64,000 nucleotides of DNA from GCA-002282575 sp964606405. GTDB taxonomy: Bacteria > Pseudomonadota > Gammaproteobacteria > Thiomicrospirales > Thiomicrospiraceae. Location of the stretch: assembly GCA_964606405.1 (NCBI GenBank), contig CAZSGH010000007.1:1-64000 (forward strand). Direction: 5' to 3'. The notes beneath the pieces were generated by a model, which saw only the letters and a program-made list of their open reading frames with translations, ran no database searches and was not told the DNA's origin. This document shows, piece by piece, positions 16,066-24,739 of this stretch; the stretch's first letter is position 1; each line of letters opens with the position of its first letter. The position numbers were made by a program, and so were the translations under genes.

Positions 16066-17377
16066 AACCCTTCTAAGTCACGACTTTCGTCATACAGCGA
16101 TTAATCAGCTATGGAGATTATTTTCAGGACCATTGCTGCTTATCCTTGTACCTCTGTACTTAACTGCCGAAGCACAGGGCTATTGGTTTACTTTTATTAG
16201 CCTTGCTGCTTTGGCTGTATTTGCCGATATGGGGTTTTCAAACATATTGCTACAGTTTTCCGCTCATGAGTTTGCACATTTACAGTTTACAGAGCAAAAA
16301 ACCTTAACAGGTAAACAACAACATTTAGAACGCCATGCCAGTTTGTTAAGATTTGCGCTTAAATGGTCATTGTCTATGGCGCTGTTGGTCTTTCCATTGG
16401 TGCTGCTAGTGGGCTATGTGATTCTGAGTGAAAAAAACGCAGCAGTCGATTGGCAGCTACCCTGGATAATTTATGGGGTTGCTTCTGTTCTGGTTTTTAT
16501 AAACAGCATGTTACTGTCCTTTATAGAAGGGTGCGATAGTGTTGGCGACGTACAAAAAATCCGTTTTCATATATCTATTATCACGGTTGGCTTAACCTTA
16601 GCTTTATTAGTTGGTGACTTTGCGCTTTATGCCTTAGCAATAGGGTTATTGATCGGAGCTATTGCTGGGTTGAGTATGATTGTTTATCGCTATCGTACGA
16701 TGCTGTTTCAGCTTTACGACCTATCACGACAAACAACACATGCTTGGAAAGCAGAAATTATGCCGCTGATGTGGCGTTATGCGATCAGTTGGGTAAGTGG
16801 TTATTTTATTTTCTCGATTTTTACCCCCATCGCCTTTCATTATTATGGCGCGGTAGAGGCGGGACAGGTTGGATTAAGTATTGCTATTTGTGCAGCAATG
16901 TTTGGTATTGCCAACATTTGGATGACCATTATTGTGCCCAAAATGAATATGTTTGTTTCTCAGAGCGATTATGATACGCTTAATCCGATGTTTAAACGCC
17001 ATCTGCTGCTAACCGTTTTGACCTACTTGCTTGGCGTATTGGTGCTGTTTCTAGGGGTGACCGTCTTTAAGTCTTATATCCCTTTTGTTGATAGACTGGT
17101 ATCGGTTCCGTCTTTAGCGCTCATTTCCTTGGCTTGGTTGGTACAGGTTGTTATCAATGCACTAGCACTTTATATGCGCGCACACAAAGAAGAGCCTCTT
17201 GTTACGGTGTCTTTTGTGAGTGGTGTTTATATTGGTATGGTCACTTGGTTGATTGCGCTTTATTTACCTGTTGAGTATTTTTTTGCAGGCTTCTTAAGTG
17301 CATATATTTGGGGTCTGCCGTGGGCTGTATTTGTTTTTGCGAAGTATCGAAATAAGGAAAAAAATTGTGTCAGTTAA
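16058..17377 (+). CDS. wzx: polysaccharide flippase (Wzx/MATE-like)
   Basis: About 440 residues with roughly 12 hydrophobic segments and little else, opening HTAINQLWRLFSGPLLLILVPLYLTAEAQGYWF, a typical oligosaccharide flippase N-terminus (quoted in part). It would move the undecaprenyl-linked repeat unit across the inner membrane. The ATG at 16058 lies inside the end of the SDR gene; GTG 16052 is an alternative. A Wzx normally pairs with a Wzy polymerase, but none is visible in the window. Confidence 0.82.
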   Translation: MLKTLLSHDFRHTAINQLWRLFSGPLLLILVPLYLTAEAQGYWFTFISLAALAVFADMGFSNILLQFSAHEFAHLQFTEQKTLTGKQQHLERHASLLRFALKWSLSMALLVFPLVLLVGYVILSEKNAAVDWQLPWIIYGVASVLVFINSMLLSFIEGCDSVGDVQKIRFHISIITVGLTLALLVGDFALYALAIGLLIGAIAGLSMIVYRYRTMLFQLYDLSRQTTHAWKAEIMPLMWRYAISWVSGYFIFSIFTPIAFHYYGAVEAGQVGLSIAICAAMFGIANIWMTIIVPKMNMFVSQSDYDTLNPMFKRHLLLTVLTYLLGVLVLFLGVTVFKSYIPFVDRLVSVPSLALISLAWLVQVVINALALYMRAHKEEPLVTVSFVSGVYIGMVTWLIALYLPVEYFFAGFLSAYIWGLPWAVFVFAKYRNKEKNCVS

Positions 17378-18371
17378 TCAACGTCTTGCCATTGCCATTC
17401 CGACTTATAATCGAGCAGACTTTTTGGATTACTCACTAGAAGTCCATATTCCGATTATGCAAGCGCATAGTGTCCCGATTTATATTTCCGACAATGCTTC
17501 TACGGATCATACAAAAGACGTTGTTGAAAAGTGGCAACAGGTTTATCCCTATATCTATTACCATCGTAATGATGAAAACTTAGGTCCAGATAAAAACTTT
17601 GAGATTGCCCTTAAAATGCCAGCTACTGATTATGTATGGTTGTTGGGGGATACTTATAAAATACCTGATAGTGGTGTAAGTTGTTTTTTTTCTACTATAG
17701 ATAAAAGTGAACAAAATTTTGATGTGGTAGTTTTTAATTTGGCGGATAAGATTGTAAGCCCTACTAACAACTATACAGATAAAAATAAACTATTAAGTGA
17801 TTTAGGTGCAGTTATGACATGTGCTGCTGTCAATGTTTACAATAAAAAACTCATTGATAGCGCTGAATTCACAAGATATTTCCAGAGTTATTTTGTTCAG
17901 ACAGGAATTATTTTTGAATATATTTCAGATATAGATTTTAATATTATATGGATTAAAGAATATTCTATAGATTCTCTTAATCCACCAACTTTATCAAAGA
18001 AAAACTGGAGTCACTCTCCAAAAGTTTTTGAGATAGGTTGTGAAAGTTGGATGAATTTTGTGATGTCACTTCCTTCCGCATACAGGATTGTAAGTAAAAT
18101 GAAATGTATCATGGATTTTGGGAAAGTATCTGGAGTTTTTTTGCTTAAGAATTTAATTATTCTTAGAGCAATGGGATTACTAAATTTCAAAGTTTTTAAT
18201 CGATACAAGATGCTTTTTCCGTTCACGGTTAACTATCCGTTATTTTTAATTTTTTTTATTGCGATTACACCAAAAATAGTCTTTAAAAATTTAATAACCG
18301 TTTTTATTTTTATGTTTAGAAGAAGTAAAATAGAAAAAATTGATGAGATTTTTGGTAAGAATTATAAATGA
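17367..18371 (+). CDS. family 2 glycosyltransferase
   Basis: Starts at GTG 17367 behind AAGGA, overlapping the flippase end, and gives 334 residues. The GT-A pattern LAIAIPTYNRADFL at the N-terminus and YISDNASTDHT identify the nucleotide-sugar binding fold; WLLGD near residue 95 stands where the DxD-like site usually is. Hydrophobic segments near the C-terminus suggest membrane association. The second half is markedly AT-rich, a sign of transfer. Donor and acceptor are unknown. Confidence 0.85.
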   Translation: MSVNQRLAIAIPTYNRADFLDYSLEVHIPIMQAHSVPIYISDNASTDHTKDVVEKWQQVYPYIYYHRNDENLGPDKNFEIALKMPATDYVWLLGDTYKIPDSGVSCFFSTIDKSEQNFDVVVFNLADKIVSPTNNYTDKNKLLSDLGAVMTCAAVNVYNKKLIDSAEFTRYFQSYFVQTGIIFEYISDIDFNIIWIKEYSIDSLNPPTLSKKNWSHSPKVFEIGCESWMNFVMSLPSAYRIVSKMKCIMDFGKVSGVFLLKNLIILRAMGLLNFKVFNRYKMLFPFTVNYPLFLIFFIAITPKIVFKNLITVFIFMFRRSKIEKIDEIFGKNYK

Positions 18372-18479
18372 TTTCGTTTCTATTTTTTATCATAAGCTAA
18401 AAACGGTTTTCGGGATAAAAAATAAGATGCTGTCGAGTGGTTTTTTTAGTTGCATTTAAGATTTAGTTTCAGGAAAAAA

Positions 18480-19748
18480 ATGAAATTTTTATTACTCTAC
18501 AAAGGTAGTTATGGCGCTTCGCTTCGTGGTCCAGAAATGCGTTACCTTGCTGTAGCAGAGTCCCTTAGCTCTTTAGGACATAGTGTTGTATTGGTTGGTA
18601 GGTCGATTGACTTAACCTTTGCTAATAGTTTAATTAGTTTTATACGATTGAATCAGTTTTATGCCTTAGTTAAGGGGTTTTTGAGTGCAAATGTGATTGT
18701 TTTGCATGGTGGTGGACCAATAGTATTAATGTTGTCGCTTTTGTGCGGGTTTCTCGGTAAGGTTGTTGTTTTGGACGCTTATGTTCCGCATTGGATAGAG
18801 TTAGATGAGCAGTTAAGTCAATCCGAGCAAGTATCATTTCGAATAGTCGTTAAATCGATGTTTAACGTGTTCAGGTCGTTTTTTTCTGGTTTAGTATTTG
18901 ATCAAACAATTGTCGCTAATCGTCGTCAGCAAGATATTGTTAGGGGTGTTTCTGCGGCACTTTTTAGAACGACTCAGTTTGACCGAGTGCACATTGTTCC
19001 ATTTGGTTGTTTTGCTTATGTACAACGAGACAAAGCGCATGGGTTGCTCTTGTTAAATGAACTTCTTTATGATGTCAGCCCTTTGAAAGAAAGTGATTTT
19101 TTAGTTGGCTGGTTGGGTGGTGTTTATGGTTGGTTTGATGTGAATAAGTTGCTTTTCATGATCGCACCAGCACTGGAGCAAAACCGACACATTAAGCTGG
19201 TTTTCTTTGGTGTTGATGCGCTTAAACGTCTTGATATGCTTTCATGTTTAGAAGAACATTTGCATGGTAATATTGTATTTCTGTCTTGGGTTCCGTTTGA
19301 AAAACGATTAGATTACTGGGCGGCTTTTGATTTGTCTTTAGTTTGGGGAGGAGATGGGTACGAAAATGATTATGCTTCGCGAACACGTAATTTTGATTGT
19401 TTGTCTTTAGCGTTACCTATTTTGCAGAATGAAGATGACGAATGGGGTGATCGCTTAAGGGTTAATCATGCTGGTATTATTAGTTCTGCAGAGCAACTAT
19501 CCGATAACTTATTAATGTTGAGTCGTTCACCAGAAGTACTCCAGCAGTTAAAAATCGGTATGATGAATTTGTCATATGATTTTGAGTGGATTCAGTTTGC
19601 ACGTCGTTTAGAACAGATATCGCAACTGCCGCGTTTAGGAGCACTCAGACGACTCGTAGGCGTATTTGCATTGGTCATGATCACTCCAGCTATTTTACTG
19701 CTACTGAGTTATCAGTTATGGTCATCGTTTGTGCAAGGTAAAAAGTAA
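18480..19748 (+). CDS. GT-B fold glycosyltransferase with C-terminal membrane anchor
   Basis: The ATG at 18480 follows an AGGAAAA site and gives 422 residues. The N-terminal FLLLYKGSYGASLRGPEMRYLAVAESL and the later FLVGWLGGVYGW, with a C-terminal donor-site segment (LVWGGDGYENDYASRT), resemble GT-B glycosyltransferases of the GT4/DUF type. A hydrophobic stretch at the extreme C-terminus (VFALVMITPAILLLLSYQLW) should anchor it in the membrane. The stop overlaps the next start by one base. Specificity cannot be assigned. Confidence 0.75.
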   Translation: MKFLLLYKGSYGASLRGPEMRYLAVAESLSSLGHSVVLVGRSIDLTFANSLISFIRLNQFYALVKGFLSANVIVLHGGGPIVLMLSLLCGFLGKVVVLDAYVPHWIELDEQLSQSEQVSFRIVVKSMFNVFRSFFSGLVFDQTIVANRRQQDIVRGVSAALFRTTQFDRVHIVPFGCFAYVQRDKAHGLLLLNELLYDVSPLKESDFLVGWLGGVYGWFDVNKLLFMIAPALEQNRHIKLVFFGVDALKRLDMLSCLEEHLHGNIVFLSWVPFEKRLDYWAAFDLSLVWGGDGYENDYASRTRNFDCLSLALPILQNEDDEWGDRLRVNHAGIISSAEQLSDNLLMLSRSPEVLQQLKIGMMNLSYDFEWIQFARRLEQISQLPRLGALRRLVGVFALVMITPAILLLLSYQLWSSFVQGKK

Positions 19749-20863
19749 TGAAGCACTTAATTATTACAGGTATTCGCGGGATACCTGCCTCGCATGGTGG
19801 CTTTGAAACCTTTGCTGAGAATTTAGCGCTTTATTTGGTAGATAAAGGTTGGCAAGTCACCGTTTATTGTCAAGAGAGTAAGGCAGAACGTGACGGCGTG
19901 AGTGAAAGCAATTGGCGTGGTATTCGACGGATTCATATACCTGTAGCGAGTGAAGGCGCTAAAGCAACGGTCTTATTTGATTTTCTATCGGTTAAACATG
20001 CAATGACGCAGCAGGGACTTATTCTAACGCTAGGTTATAACACCGCGCTGTTTAATCTTGGCTTCCGTATAAAAGGTAGATATAACCTAATTAATATGGA
20101 CGGTATTGAGTGGAAACGCGATAAGTGGACTTGGTATGAAAAAGCTTGGTTGTACTTCAATGAGCGCGCGGGCTGTTTAATCGGAAACCATTTAATTGCA
20201 GATCATCCAGAAATAAAGAATCATTTAGTTACTCGTGTTGATGATGATAACGTTACGATGATCCCTTATGGTGCAAGGCGGGTATCGGATGCTGACGTTT
20301 CATTACTAACGCGATATGACATTCAGCCGAAGAATTATGCAATAGTAATAGCGCGACCTGAACCAGAAAACTCTATTTTAGAAATTGTACAAGCTTTCTC
20401 ACAAAAAAAGAGATATCACCAACTTGTCGTTTTAGGAAAATACGATCCTTCCAATCTGTATCATGCTTTAGTAATGTCGGTCGCCAGCGATGAAGTTAAA
20501 TTTATTGGCGCTATTTACGATCATGATGTCTTAGATGCGTTACGGTTTTATGCATCCTGTTACGTGCATGGACACACCGTTGGTGGAACCAATCCATCAT
20601 TAATTGAAGCACTTGGAGCTGCTCAAGCGGTAATTGCGAACGATAATCGTTTTAATCGTTGGGTCGCTGGTGAAGAAGCAGAGTATTTTGATAATGAACA
20701 AGATTTATCTGAGCTTTTAGATCGCTTATTGATAGATACTAACAAGTTAGAATATATGTCTCAAGCTTCATTGCATAGATATGAAGCCTTATTCACTTGG
20801 CAACTTATTTTGGAACAGTATGAACAGCTGCTGCTGAAGTGGATAAAGCCCGAAAGATATTAA
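19748..20863 (+). CDS. DUF1972-type glycosyltransferase (rhamnosyltransferase-like)
   Basis: A 371-residue GT-B enzyme with the DUF1972 N-terminus ITGIRGIPASHGGFETFAENLA and the GT4 acceptor/donor region including NPSLIEALGAAQAV. Family members in O-antigen clusters often transfer rhamnose, which fits the rml genes at the start of the window; this is inference by association. It starts one base into the stop of the previous glycosyltransferase and lies 12 bases before the initiating transferase. Confidence 0.85.
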   Translation: MKHLIITGIRGIPASHGGFETFAENLALYLVDKGWQVTVYCQESKAERDGVSESNWRGIRRIHIPVASEGAKATVLFDFLSVKHAMTQQGLILTLGYNTALFNLGFRIKGRYNLINMDGIEWKRDKWTWYEKAWLYFNERAGCLIGNHLIADHPEIKNHLVTRVDDDNVTMIPYGARRVSDADVSLLTRYDIQPKNYAIVIARPEPENSILEIVQAFSQKKRYHQLVVLGKYDPSNLYHALVMSVASDEVKFIGAIYDHDVLDALRFYASCYVHGHTVGGTNPSLIEALGAAQAVIANDNRFNRWVAGEEAEYFDNEQDLSELLDRLLIDTNKLEYMSQASLHRYEALFTWQLILEQYEQLLLKWIKPERY

Positions 20864-20875
20864 AAGAGAAAATCC

Positions 20876-22216
20876 ATGAAATCTAGCAAAATTCTGTCAA
20901 TTACCTTGGCTCGTTTCATTGATATTGTTTCGATCATGGTAGTGGGCTGGTTGTTGATGCCGAATAGTGTTTCCAGTAACTTACTAACCATTTATGGTTG
21001 GTCTATTTTTGCTGCGGTAATCGCTTCAACATTGGTTTTCCCAGTTTTTTCGGTGTATGGCTCGTGGCGTGGCATGAGGTTGTTGCGCTTATTAAGACAA
21101 GTATTATTTGCTTGGACGAGTGTGGTGCTGATTGTTGCAACGCTGTTTTTCTTGTTTAAAGTGGGTGAGCAGGTTTCACGCTTTTGGCTATTGGCTTGGT
21201 GGTTTTCGACACTCATGATGATGTGGTCAGCTCGGGCGGTTGTGTACAGCTTGCTGGGTTATATGCGTAAAACTGGCGCAAATCACAAGCATGTGATGCT
21301 ATTAGGTGACACACAAGCGTGCGACAGAATAAAAAAACAGGTATTAGCGCGACCTTATGCAGGTTATGAAGTAAATAAAACCATGACGCTGTCTGAAATG
21401 GATCAGCTCAAACAAGGCTTGTCTGGCTTTGATGAGTTGTGGTTATTGTTGCCCTTGTCTCAGGCATCGCATATTGAGCAGATATTACAGCACCTTAACC
21501 AATGTATGGTGAATGTGCGCTGGTTGCCGGATGATTCTGCGTTGTTGTCTGTATGGCAATCACCTAAAGACTTATTGGGTATGACAGCACTTGATTTACG
21601 TGTATCTCCTATGTCCGAACCTGCTAATTTGATATTGAAATCCTTAGAAGATAAGTTGGTAGCGCTCATTATTTTGTTGCTGATTAGTCCATTAATGTTG
21701 GTATTAGCATTAGGGGTTAAATTGACCTCGCACGGACCCATTTTTTATCGTCAACAGCGGCATGGTTGGAATGGCGATTCGTTTGACGTGCTTAAGTTTC
21801 GTAGTATGGTCGTTCATCATGAACAAGATGGTCAGGTAACACAAGCAAAGCAAGGTGATGCGCGGATTACCTCGTTTGGTGCCTTTTTGCGTCGCACGAG
21901 CATGGATGAGCTACCGCAGTTTTTTAATGTGCTCAAGGGCGATATGTCGATTGTTGGGCCGCGACCACACGCGGTTGCCCACAATGATTATTACAGCGAA
22001 CAAATCGATGGCTACATGCTTCGCCATAAAATGAAGCCTGGTATTACTGGCTGGGCGCAAGTGAATGGTTGGCGCGGTGAAACCGATACACTAGATAAAA
22101 TGCAAAAACGCGTTGAATATGATCTCTGGTATATCGAACACTGGTCGTTATGGCTGGACATTAAAATCATCATCATGACTATCTTTAAGGGGTTTGTGCA
22201 TAGTAATGCAAGGTAA
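20876..22216 (+). CDS. undecaprenyl-phosphate sugar-1-phosphate transferase (WcaJ/WbaP-type)
   Basis: A polyprenol-phosphate hexose-1-phosphate transferase that starts repeat-unit assembly on the inner membrane. The 446 residues show four N-terminal membrane segments, a CoA-binding-like central domain, a fifth hydrophobic hairpin (about residues 260-280) and the catalytic bacterial sugar transferase domain (FYRQQRHGWNG, FKFRSM-like LKFRSM, GAFLRRTSMDELPQ, MSIVGPRP). WcaJ-like enzymes use UDP-glucose, WbaP UDP-galactose; the sequence does not decide. It is the last gene of the cluster. Confidence 0.9.
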   Translation: MKSSKILSITLARFIDIVSIMVVGWLLMPNSVSSNLLTIYGWSIFAAVIASTLVFPVFSVYGSWRGMRLLRLLRQVLFAWTSVVLIVATLFFLFKVGEQVSRFWLLAWWFSTLMMMWSARAVVYSLLGYMRKTGANHKHVMLLGDTQACDRIKKQVLARPYAGYEVNKTMTLSEMDQLKQGLSGFDELWLLLPLSQASHIEQILQHLNQCMVNVRWLPDDSALLSVWQSPKDLLGMTALDLRVSPMSEPANLILKSLEDKLVALIILLLISPLMLVLALGVKLTSHGPIFYRQQRHGWNGDSFDVLKFRSMVVHHEQDGQVTQAKQGDARITSFGAFLRRTSMDELPQFFNVLKGDMSIVGPRPHAVAHNDYYSEQIDGYMLRHKMKPGITGWAQVNGWRGETDTLDKMQKRVEYDLWYIEHWSLWLDIKIIIMTIFKGFVHSNAR

Positions 22217-22440
22217 GTGATTTTCATAAACTCAGTTAAGCGATATTTGATTCGGTGTGGGGTGGAGTGTCAACCCATATTCGTACAAGGGTTGGTTAAT
22301 ATACCCCAAGTTTATAGCCAGAAACGGCTATTTCGATTTCTAAGTCATCATGATCTGTTTTGCGCAGTACAGATCACATGACACGCTAAAAACCACCAAA
22401 AAATCATAATTTATTGATTTTTTTATGAATTGCAGGTAAT

Positions 22441-22464
22441 AAAAAAGCCACTCTGAAGTGGCTT
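22441..22464 (-). terminator. rho-independent terminator, ssrA-type copy at leftmost att site
   Basis: On the - strand AAGCCAC, a short loop and GTGGCTT are followed by six Ts. The same hairpin recurs at 24094-24117, and an analogous one follows ssrA at 35469-35491. It is probably the original ssrA terminator displaced by tandem integrations. Region 22217-22440 holds no gene I can support. Confidence 0.75.
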
Positions 22465-22476
22465 GATTTAAATGTC

Positions 22477-22494
22477 TGGTGGAGGCAGGGGGAG
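22477..22494 (-). repeat. degenerate ssrA 3'-end attachment sequence (site A)
   Basis: This stretch matches the 3' terminus of the tmRNA gene (CCA end and acceptor stem on the - strand) with a G-to-A change, and it is preceded by the same terminator. Better copies are at 24130-24152 and 35504-35526. It probably marks the far end of an older integration at the same locus. Confidence 0.7.
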
Positions 22495-22887
22495 TAATTG
22501 ACGTCTGATAGAAGTTGGTATCGAGTAAGTATTTACCATTCATCACGACTGCCCGTTGGTAGCTTACAGGGTCAATATTCTTAAAAGCTGTTACTTGGTA
22601 TGCACCAAAGTCAATCAGGTTGTCGCCATCATTAGTTGCGATTTGTTTATCTTCTATGATGTCAATTTTGCCTAACGACTTGATTGCCTGCATTAGCTGA
22701 CTGTAAATGTCATCTTGAACAGTGAGGGTCAAAGTGTGCATTTTTGTTTATCCCTCTTGGGTTAGTTGCTGAATTATACCATTCGATTGAGACATGTAGT
22801 CATATTTTCCAGAGCACATGCCACGCTTTGATCTACAAGGAATAGGGTGGAATGGTGATGCGCTCGCCCAGCAGAGAAGCTTGCGCG

Positions 22888-23049
22888 ATGAATGGTAAGC
22901 GTTACCTGCTGGATACCAACGCAATTGTTGCGGCTTCTGCAAAAAACAGTAGTGCCACACTCGTTACAGCAGACCATAGGCTGGCTAATGATGCGAGTGG
23001 TTGGGTTGTTTTTCCGATTAACTCGCTAACTGTATCCGTAAGCCCATAG
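22888..23049 (+). pseudogene. vapC PIN-domain toxin remnant with internal deletion
   Basis: The frame from ATG 22888 reads MNGKRYLLDTNAIVAA, a PIN-domain start with the first catalytic Asp. It jumps after a few residues to ATLVTADHRLAND, which resembles the C-terminal PIN strand with its acidic residue. About 80 middle residues are missing. It then runs into the repeat that also forms the end of the higA-like gene. Not functional as a nuclease. Confidence 0.65.
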
Positions 23050-23088
23050 CCTGAACAACTTTAAATACCGTTGTGAATCTGGGTTGTT
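23004..23088 (+). repeat. 85-bp direct repeat, copy 1, covering 3' end of higA-like gene
   Basis: This segment, spanning the last codons of the antitoxin gene, is repeated in the same orientation at 23682-23766 with about two mismatches. The second copy lies beyond the 5' end of the toxin gene, so the pair is bracketed by it. Confidence 0.85.
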
Positions 23089-23311
23089 TGCCCGTACTCA
23101 ATGCCTTGTACAAACTTTCTCGACCTAAGCCAGTGGTATTTGCTATTTTAGTCATGCCGACAGAACGTGCCGCAATCGCTAAAGCATCTATAAAGAAGTC
23201 AGGATCGTTTTCTTCTAACGCGGCTTCTAGGTAAGACTTTACTTGTTCGGGTGTCTGTAGGTAATCTGCTGTGTCGTAAGGCGCAGAGTCGTAGGTGCGT
23301 GATGTTGTCAT
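23018..23311 (-). CDS. HigA-like antitoxin (addiction-module antidote)
   Basis: A 97-residue protein starting at the ATG at 23311, which overlaps the toxin stop as ATGA; an upstream ATG at 23320 is less likely. YLQTPEQVKSYLEAALEENDPDFFIDALAIAARSVGMTKIA and LGRESLYKALSTGKQPRFTTVFKVVQAMGL are the signature of the putative addiction-module antidote family with a Cro/C1-type HTH (quoted in part). It should neutralise the neighbouring toxin and repress the operon. Confidence 0.88.
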   Translation of the reverse strand: MTTSRTYDSAPYDTADYLQTPEQVKSYLEAALEENDPDFFIDALAIAARSVGMTKIANTTGLGRESLYKALSTGKQPRFTTVFKVVQAMGLRIQLAS

Positions 23312-23607
23312 TTTAGCCATTCCTTAACCAGTGCAATATCGTTAGTCTGAGTCTTTTTACTGCCCACAATCATCAGCAGCAGAATTTGTTCGTTTTCCTG
23401 AGTGTAGTAAACACGCCAACCTTCACCGACATCAATGCGTAGTTCCCATAGATTCTCTGCTAGCTGCTTATGGTCGCCAGCATTGCCTTTCGCTAAACGG
23501 TCGATGCGGACAGTAATTCTACTGACGGCATTAGTGTCCCGAATCTTAGCTAAACGCTCATCAAAAGGGATAGAGCCATCGTCTAATATGAGTTTACGTA
23601 TATTCAT
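23308..23607 (-). CDS. HigB-like/RelE superfamily toxin (addiction-module killer)
   Basis: A 99-residue protein with the family pattern SIPFDERLAKIRDTNAVSRITVRIDRLAKGNAGDHKQL, ELRIDVGEGWRVYYTQE and the C-terminal IVGSKKTQTNDI (quoted in part). Relatives are RelE-type toxins annotated as addiction-module killer proteins. It is first in the operon with the antitoxin second, the inverted HigBA order. It appears complete and sits in debris between two ssrA-type attachment sequences. Confidence 0.88.
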   Translation of the reverse strand: MNIRKLILDDGSIPFDERLAKIRDTNAVSRITVRIDRLAKGNAGDHKQLAENLWELRIDVGEGWRVYYTQENEQILLLMIVGSKKTQTNDIALVKEWLK

Positions 23608-23681
23608 GGTTTTAGTTTACAGTAGTATCCAGTTAGATACAATTTTTTAAGTCTGACAGACGGACAAACAGCTAGGTCAGA

Positions 23682-23766
23682 GGTTGTTTTTACGATTAAC
23701 TCGCCAACTGTATCCGTAAGCCCATAGCCTGAACAACTTTAAATACCGTTGTGAATCTGGGTTGTT
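23682..23766 (+). repeat. 85-bp direct repeat, copy 2
   Basis: A detached copy of the last part of the higA-like gene (see 23004-23088). It is not part of an open antitoxin frame. It indicates a past duplication or excision between two such modules. Confidence 0.85.
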
Positions 23767-23776
23767 GACAATAAAA

Positions 23777-23933
23777 CTAGGAGGCACCTCTAAAAACTTA
23801 ATAGGTAGGAAGTTTGAAGGAAGGGGTTGCTTAAAATAGCATGTAAGGTATTGATAAAACCCCTTCCTTCAGCTAAAAAATAAAATTGGGCAATCTAAAA
23901 ATGAGCGAAGCGAGGTTTTTAGAGATTCCCTAG
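23777..23933 (+). repeat. MITE-like intergenic repeat, family B
   Basis: The element is bounded by related inverted ends (CTAGGAGGCACCTCTAAAAAC and the complement of GTTTTTAGAGATTCCCTAG; each quoted in part). It contains an inner hairpin (GGAAGGGGTT and AACCCCTTCC). Its right half recurs at 36031-36145 and 54943-55000. No coding capacity. The remainder of 23608-24347 holds the att site, a terminator and integrase-arm-like sequence; I see nothing else in 23934-24093. Confidence 0.75.
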
Positions 23934-24093
23934 GGTGGTCAAAATTGGACGCTGATTAACATCATGGGGTTTTCACACACTTCAGGATAAATACCATGTT
24001 GTGATAAAACCAAATCCGTGTTATTGAATCTAAAGAAATACGATGATGCGCTAAAAAACGATAACTCATTGATATTTATGTTTTACAGACAAC

Positions 24094-24117
24094 AAAAAAG
24101 CCACTCTGAAGTGGCTT
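24094..24117 (-). terminator. rho-independent terminator at att site B
   Basis: Same hairpin as at 22441-22464: on the - strand AAGCCAC, loop, GTGGCTT and six Ts. It sits just outside the left boundary of the 11.4-kb island, where the pre-integration end of ssrA would have been. Confidence 0.75.
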
Positions 24118-24129
24118 GATTTGAATGTC

Positions 24130-24152
24130 TGGTGGAGGCGGGGGGAGTTGAA
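24130..24152 (-). repeat. attachment site B (ssrA 3'-end duplication), left end of island
   Basis: 23 bases are identical to 35504-35526, the CCA end and acceptor/T-stem part of tmRNA. Base 24129 differs from its counterpart, as does 24153, so the identity block is sharply bounded. It marks the distal end of the integrated element. Confidence 0.92.
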
Positions 24153-24196
24153 GTATATTGATTTATTTGGATTTTATTGGGTTTGTTTGGTTTTAC

Positions 24197-24217
24197 ACCC
24201 CCAAATATACCCCCAAA
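24197..24217 (+). repeat. integrase arm-type site candidate, left end
   Basis: A 21-bp sequence composed of two ACCCCCAAA-like units separated by TAT lies 45 bp inside the left att core. It is repeated exactly at 35364-35384 inside the right end. Paired direct repeats near both att cores are how arm-type integrase or excisionase binding sites are arranged. Confidence 0.6.
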
Positions 24218-24347
24218 AATCTATGCTAGAGATAATCAATAGATAATAACCAAACCTACAATTCCGACTTTCTTAACGCGTCATATGGCGCAATCAACAC
24301 CACTCTTTGCCATTTTATTGTATGAGTGAACATATCACAAGCAAGTC

Positions 24348-24608
24348 CTAACTTGGCAACCCCACCTCATCAACATAATTCTGAATGACTGCTAACCCTT
24401 CTCTTGGGTCAAATCCCATCCCCTTGCAATACCAAACAAACTCAATCAAATCTAGTCGCCGCTGACCTGTCTCGATTTTGCAGACGAACGAATGCGGCGC
24501 GTCAATAATTTTAGCGACTTCACGCATCGTAAGCTGTTTAGTCTCTCGCTGTTTGCAAAGCCAATCCCCTAGGATCGAACTTTCCTTTGAATAAAGTGAT
24601 TTTTTCAT
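24348..24608 (-). CDS. XRE-family regulator, candidate controller of the R-M gene
   Basis: About 86 residues from ATG 24608; an extension to 24662 would run through the operators and is less likely. An HTH of the XRE type is visible (LTMREVAKIIDAPHSFVCKIETGQRRLDLIEF). It is transcribed away from the MmeI-like gene across a 130-bp intergenic region carrying two identical palindromes. Small XRE proteins with this layout act as C-type controllers or autorepressors of restriction genes. That role here is inferred. Confidence 0.75.
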   Translation of the reverse strand: MKKSLYSKESSILGDWLCKQRETKQLTMREVAKIIDAPHSFVCKIETGQRRLDLIEFVWYCKGMGFDPREGLAVIQNYVDEVGLPS

Positions 24609-24636
24609 CGTACCGATTTTAGGCACAAGCCTCATT

Positions 24637-24699
24637 GTTTCTAATTCAGAAACAAAATTCAATTAGCATCTGCTATTATTCTGTTTCTAATTCAGAAAC
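24637..24699. promoter_or_regulatory. two identical operator palindromes between XRE and R-M genes
   Basis: GTTTCTAATTCAGAAAC occurs at 24637-24653 and again at 24683-24699. Each is a perfect 6-bp inverted repeat with a 5-bp centre, and the centres are 46 bp apart. A TATTAT-like -10 element for the rightward gene lies between them. The arrangement fits cooperative binding by the divergent XRE protein. Confidence 0.75.
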
Positions 24700-24739
24700 A
24701 AAAACTCTGCATTAAGCAGTAGATAAAGGATGAAAAGCT

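Larger units (their letters stand above)
22340..22741 (-). pseudogene. vapB-like antitoxin fused to vapC start, broken at att site
   Basis: The frame begins like a small antitoxin (MHTLTLTVQDDIYSQLMQAI) and reaches DPVSYQRAV, an ending seen in antitoxins paired with VapC. It runs in frame into a PIN-domain start (MNGKYLLDTN, from 22543) and then immediately into the attachment-site and terminator sequence. The remaining codons to 22340 are therefore read-through, not a real domain. The antitoxin half may still be expressed; the toxin is destroyed. Confidence 0.6.

Noticed and set aside
22340..22741. 133-residue frame as one intact protein
   Set aside because: It reads through an attachment-site sequence and a terminator hairpin after the PIN-like start, so the C-terminal third is read-through.
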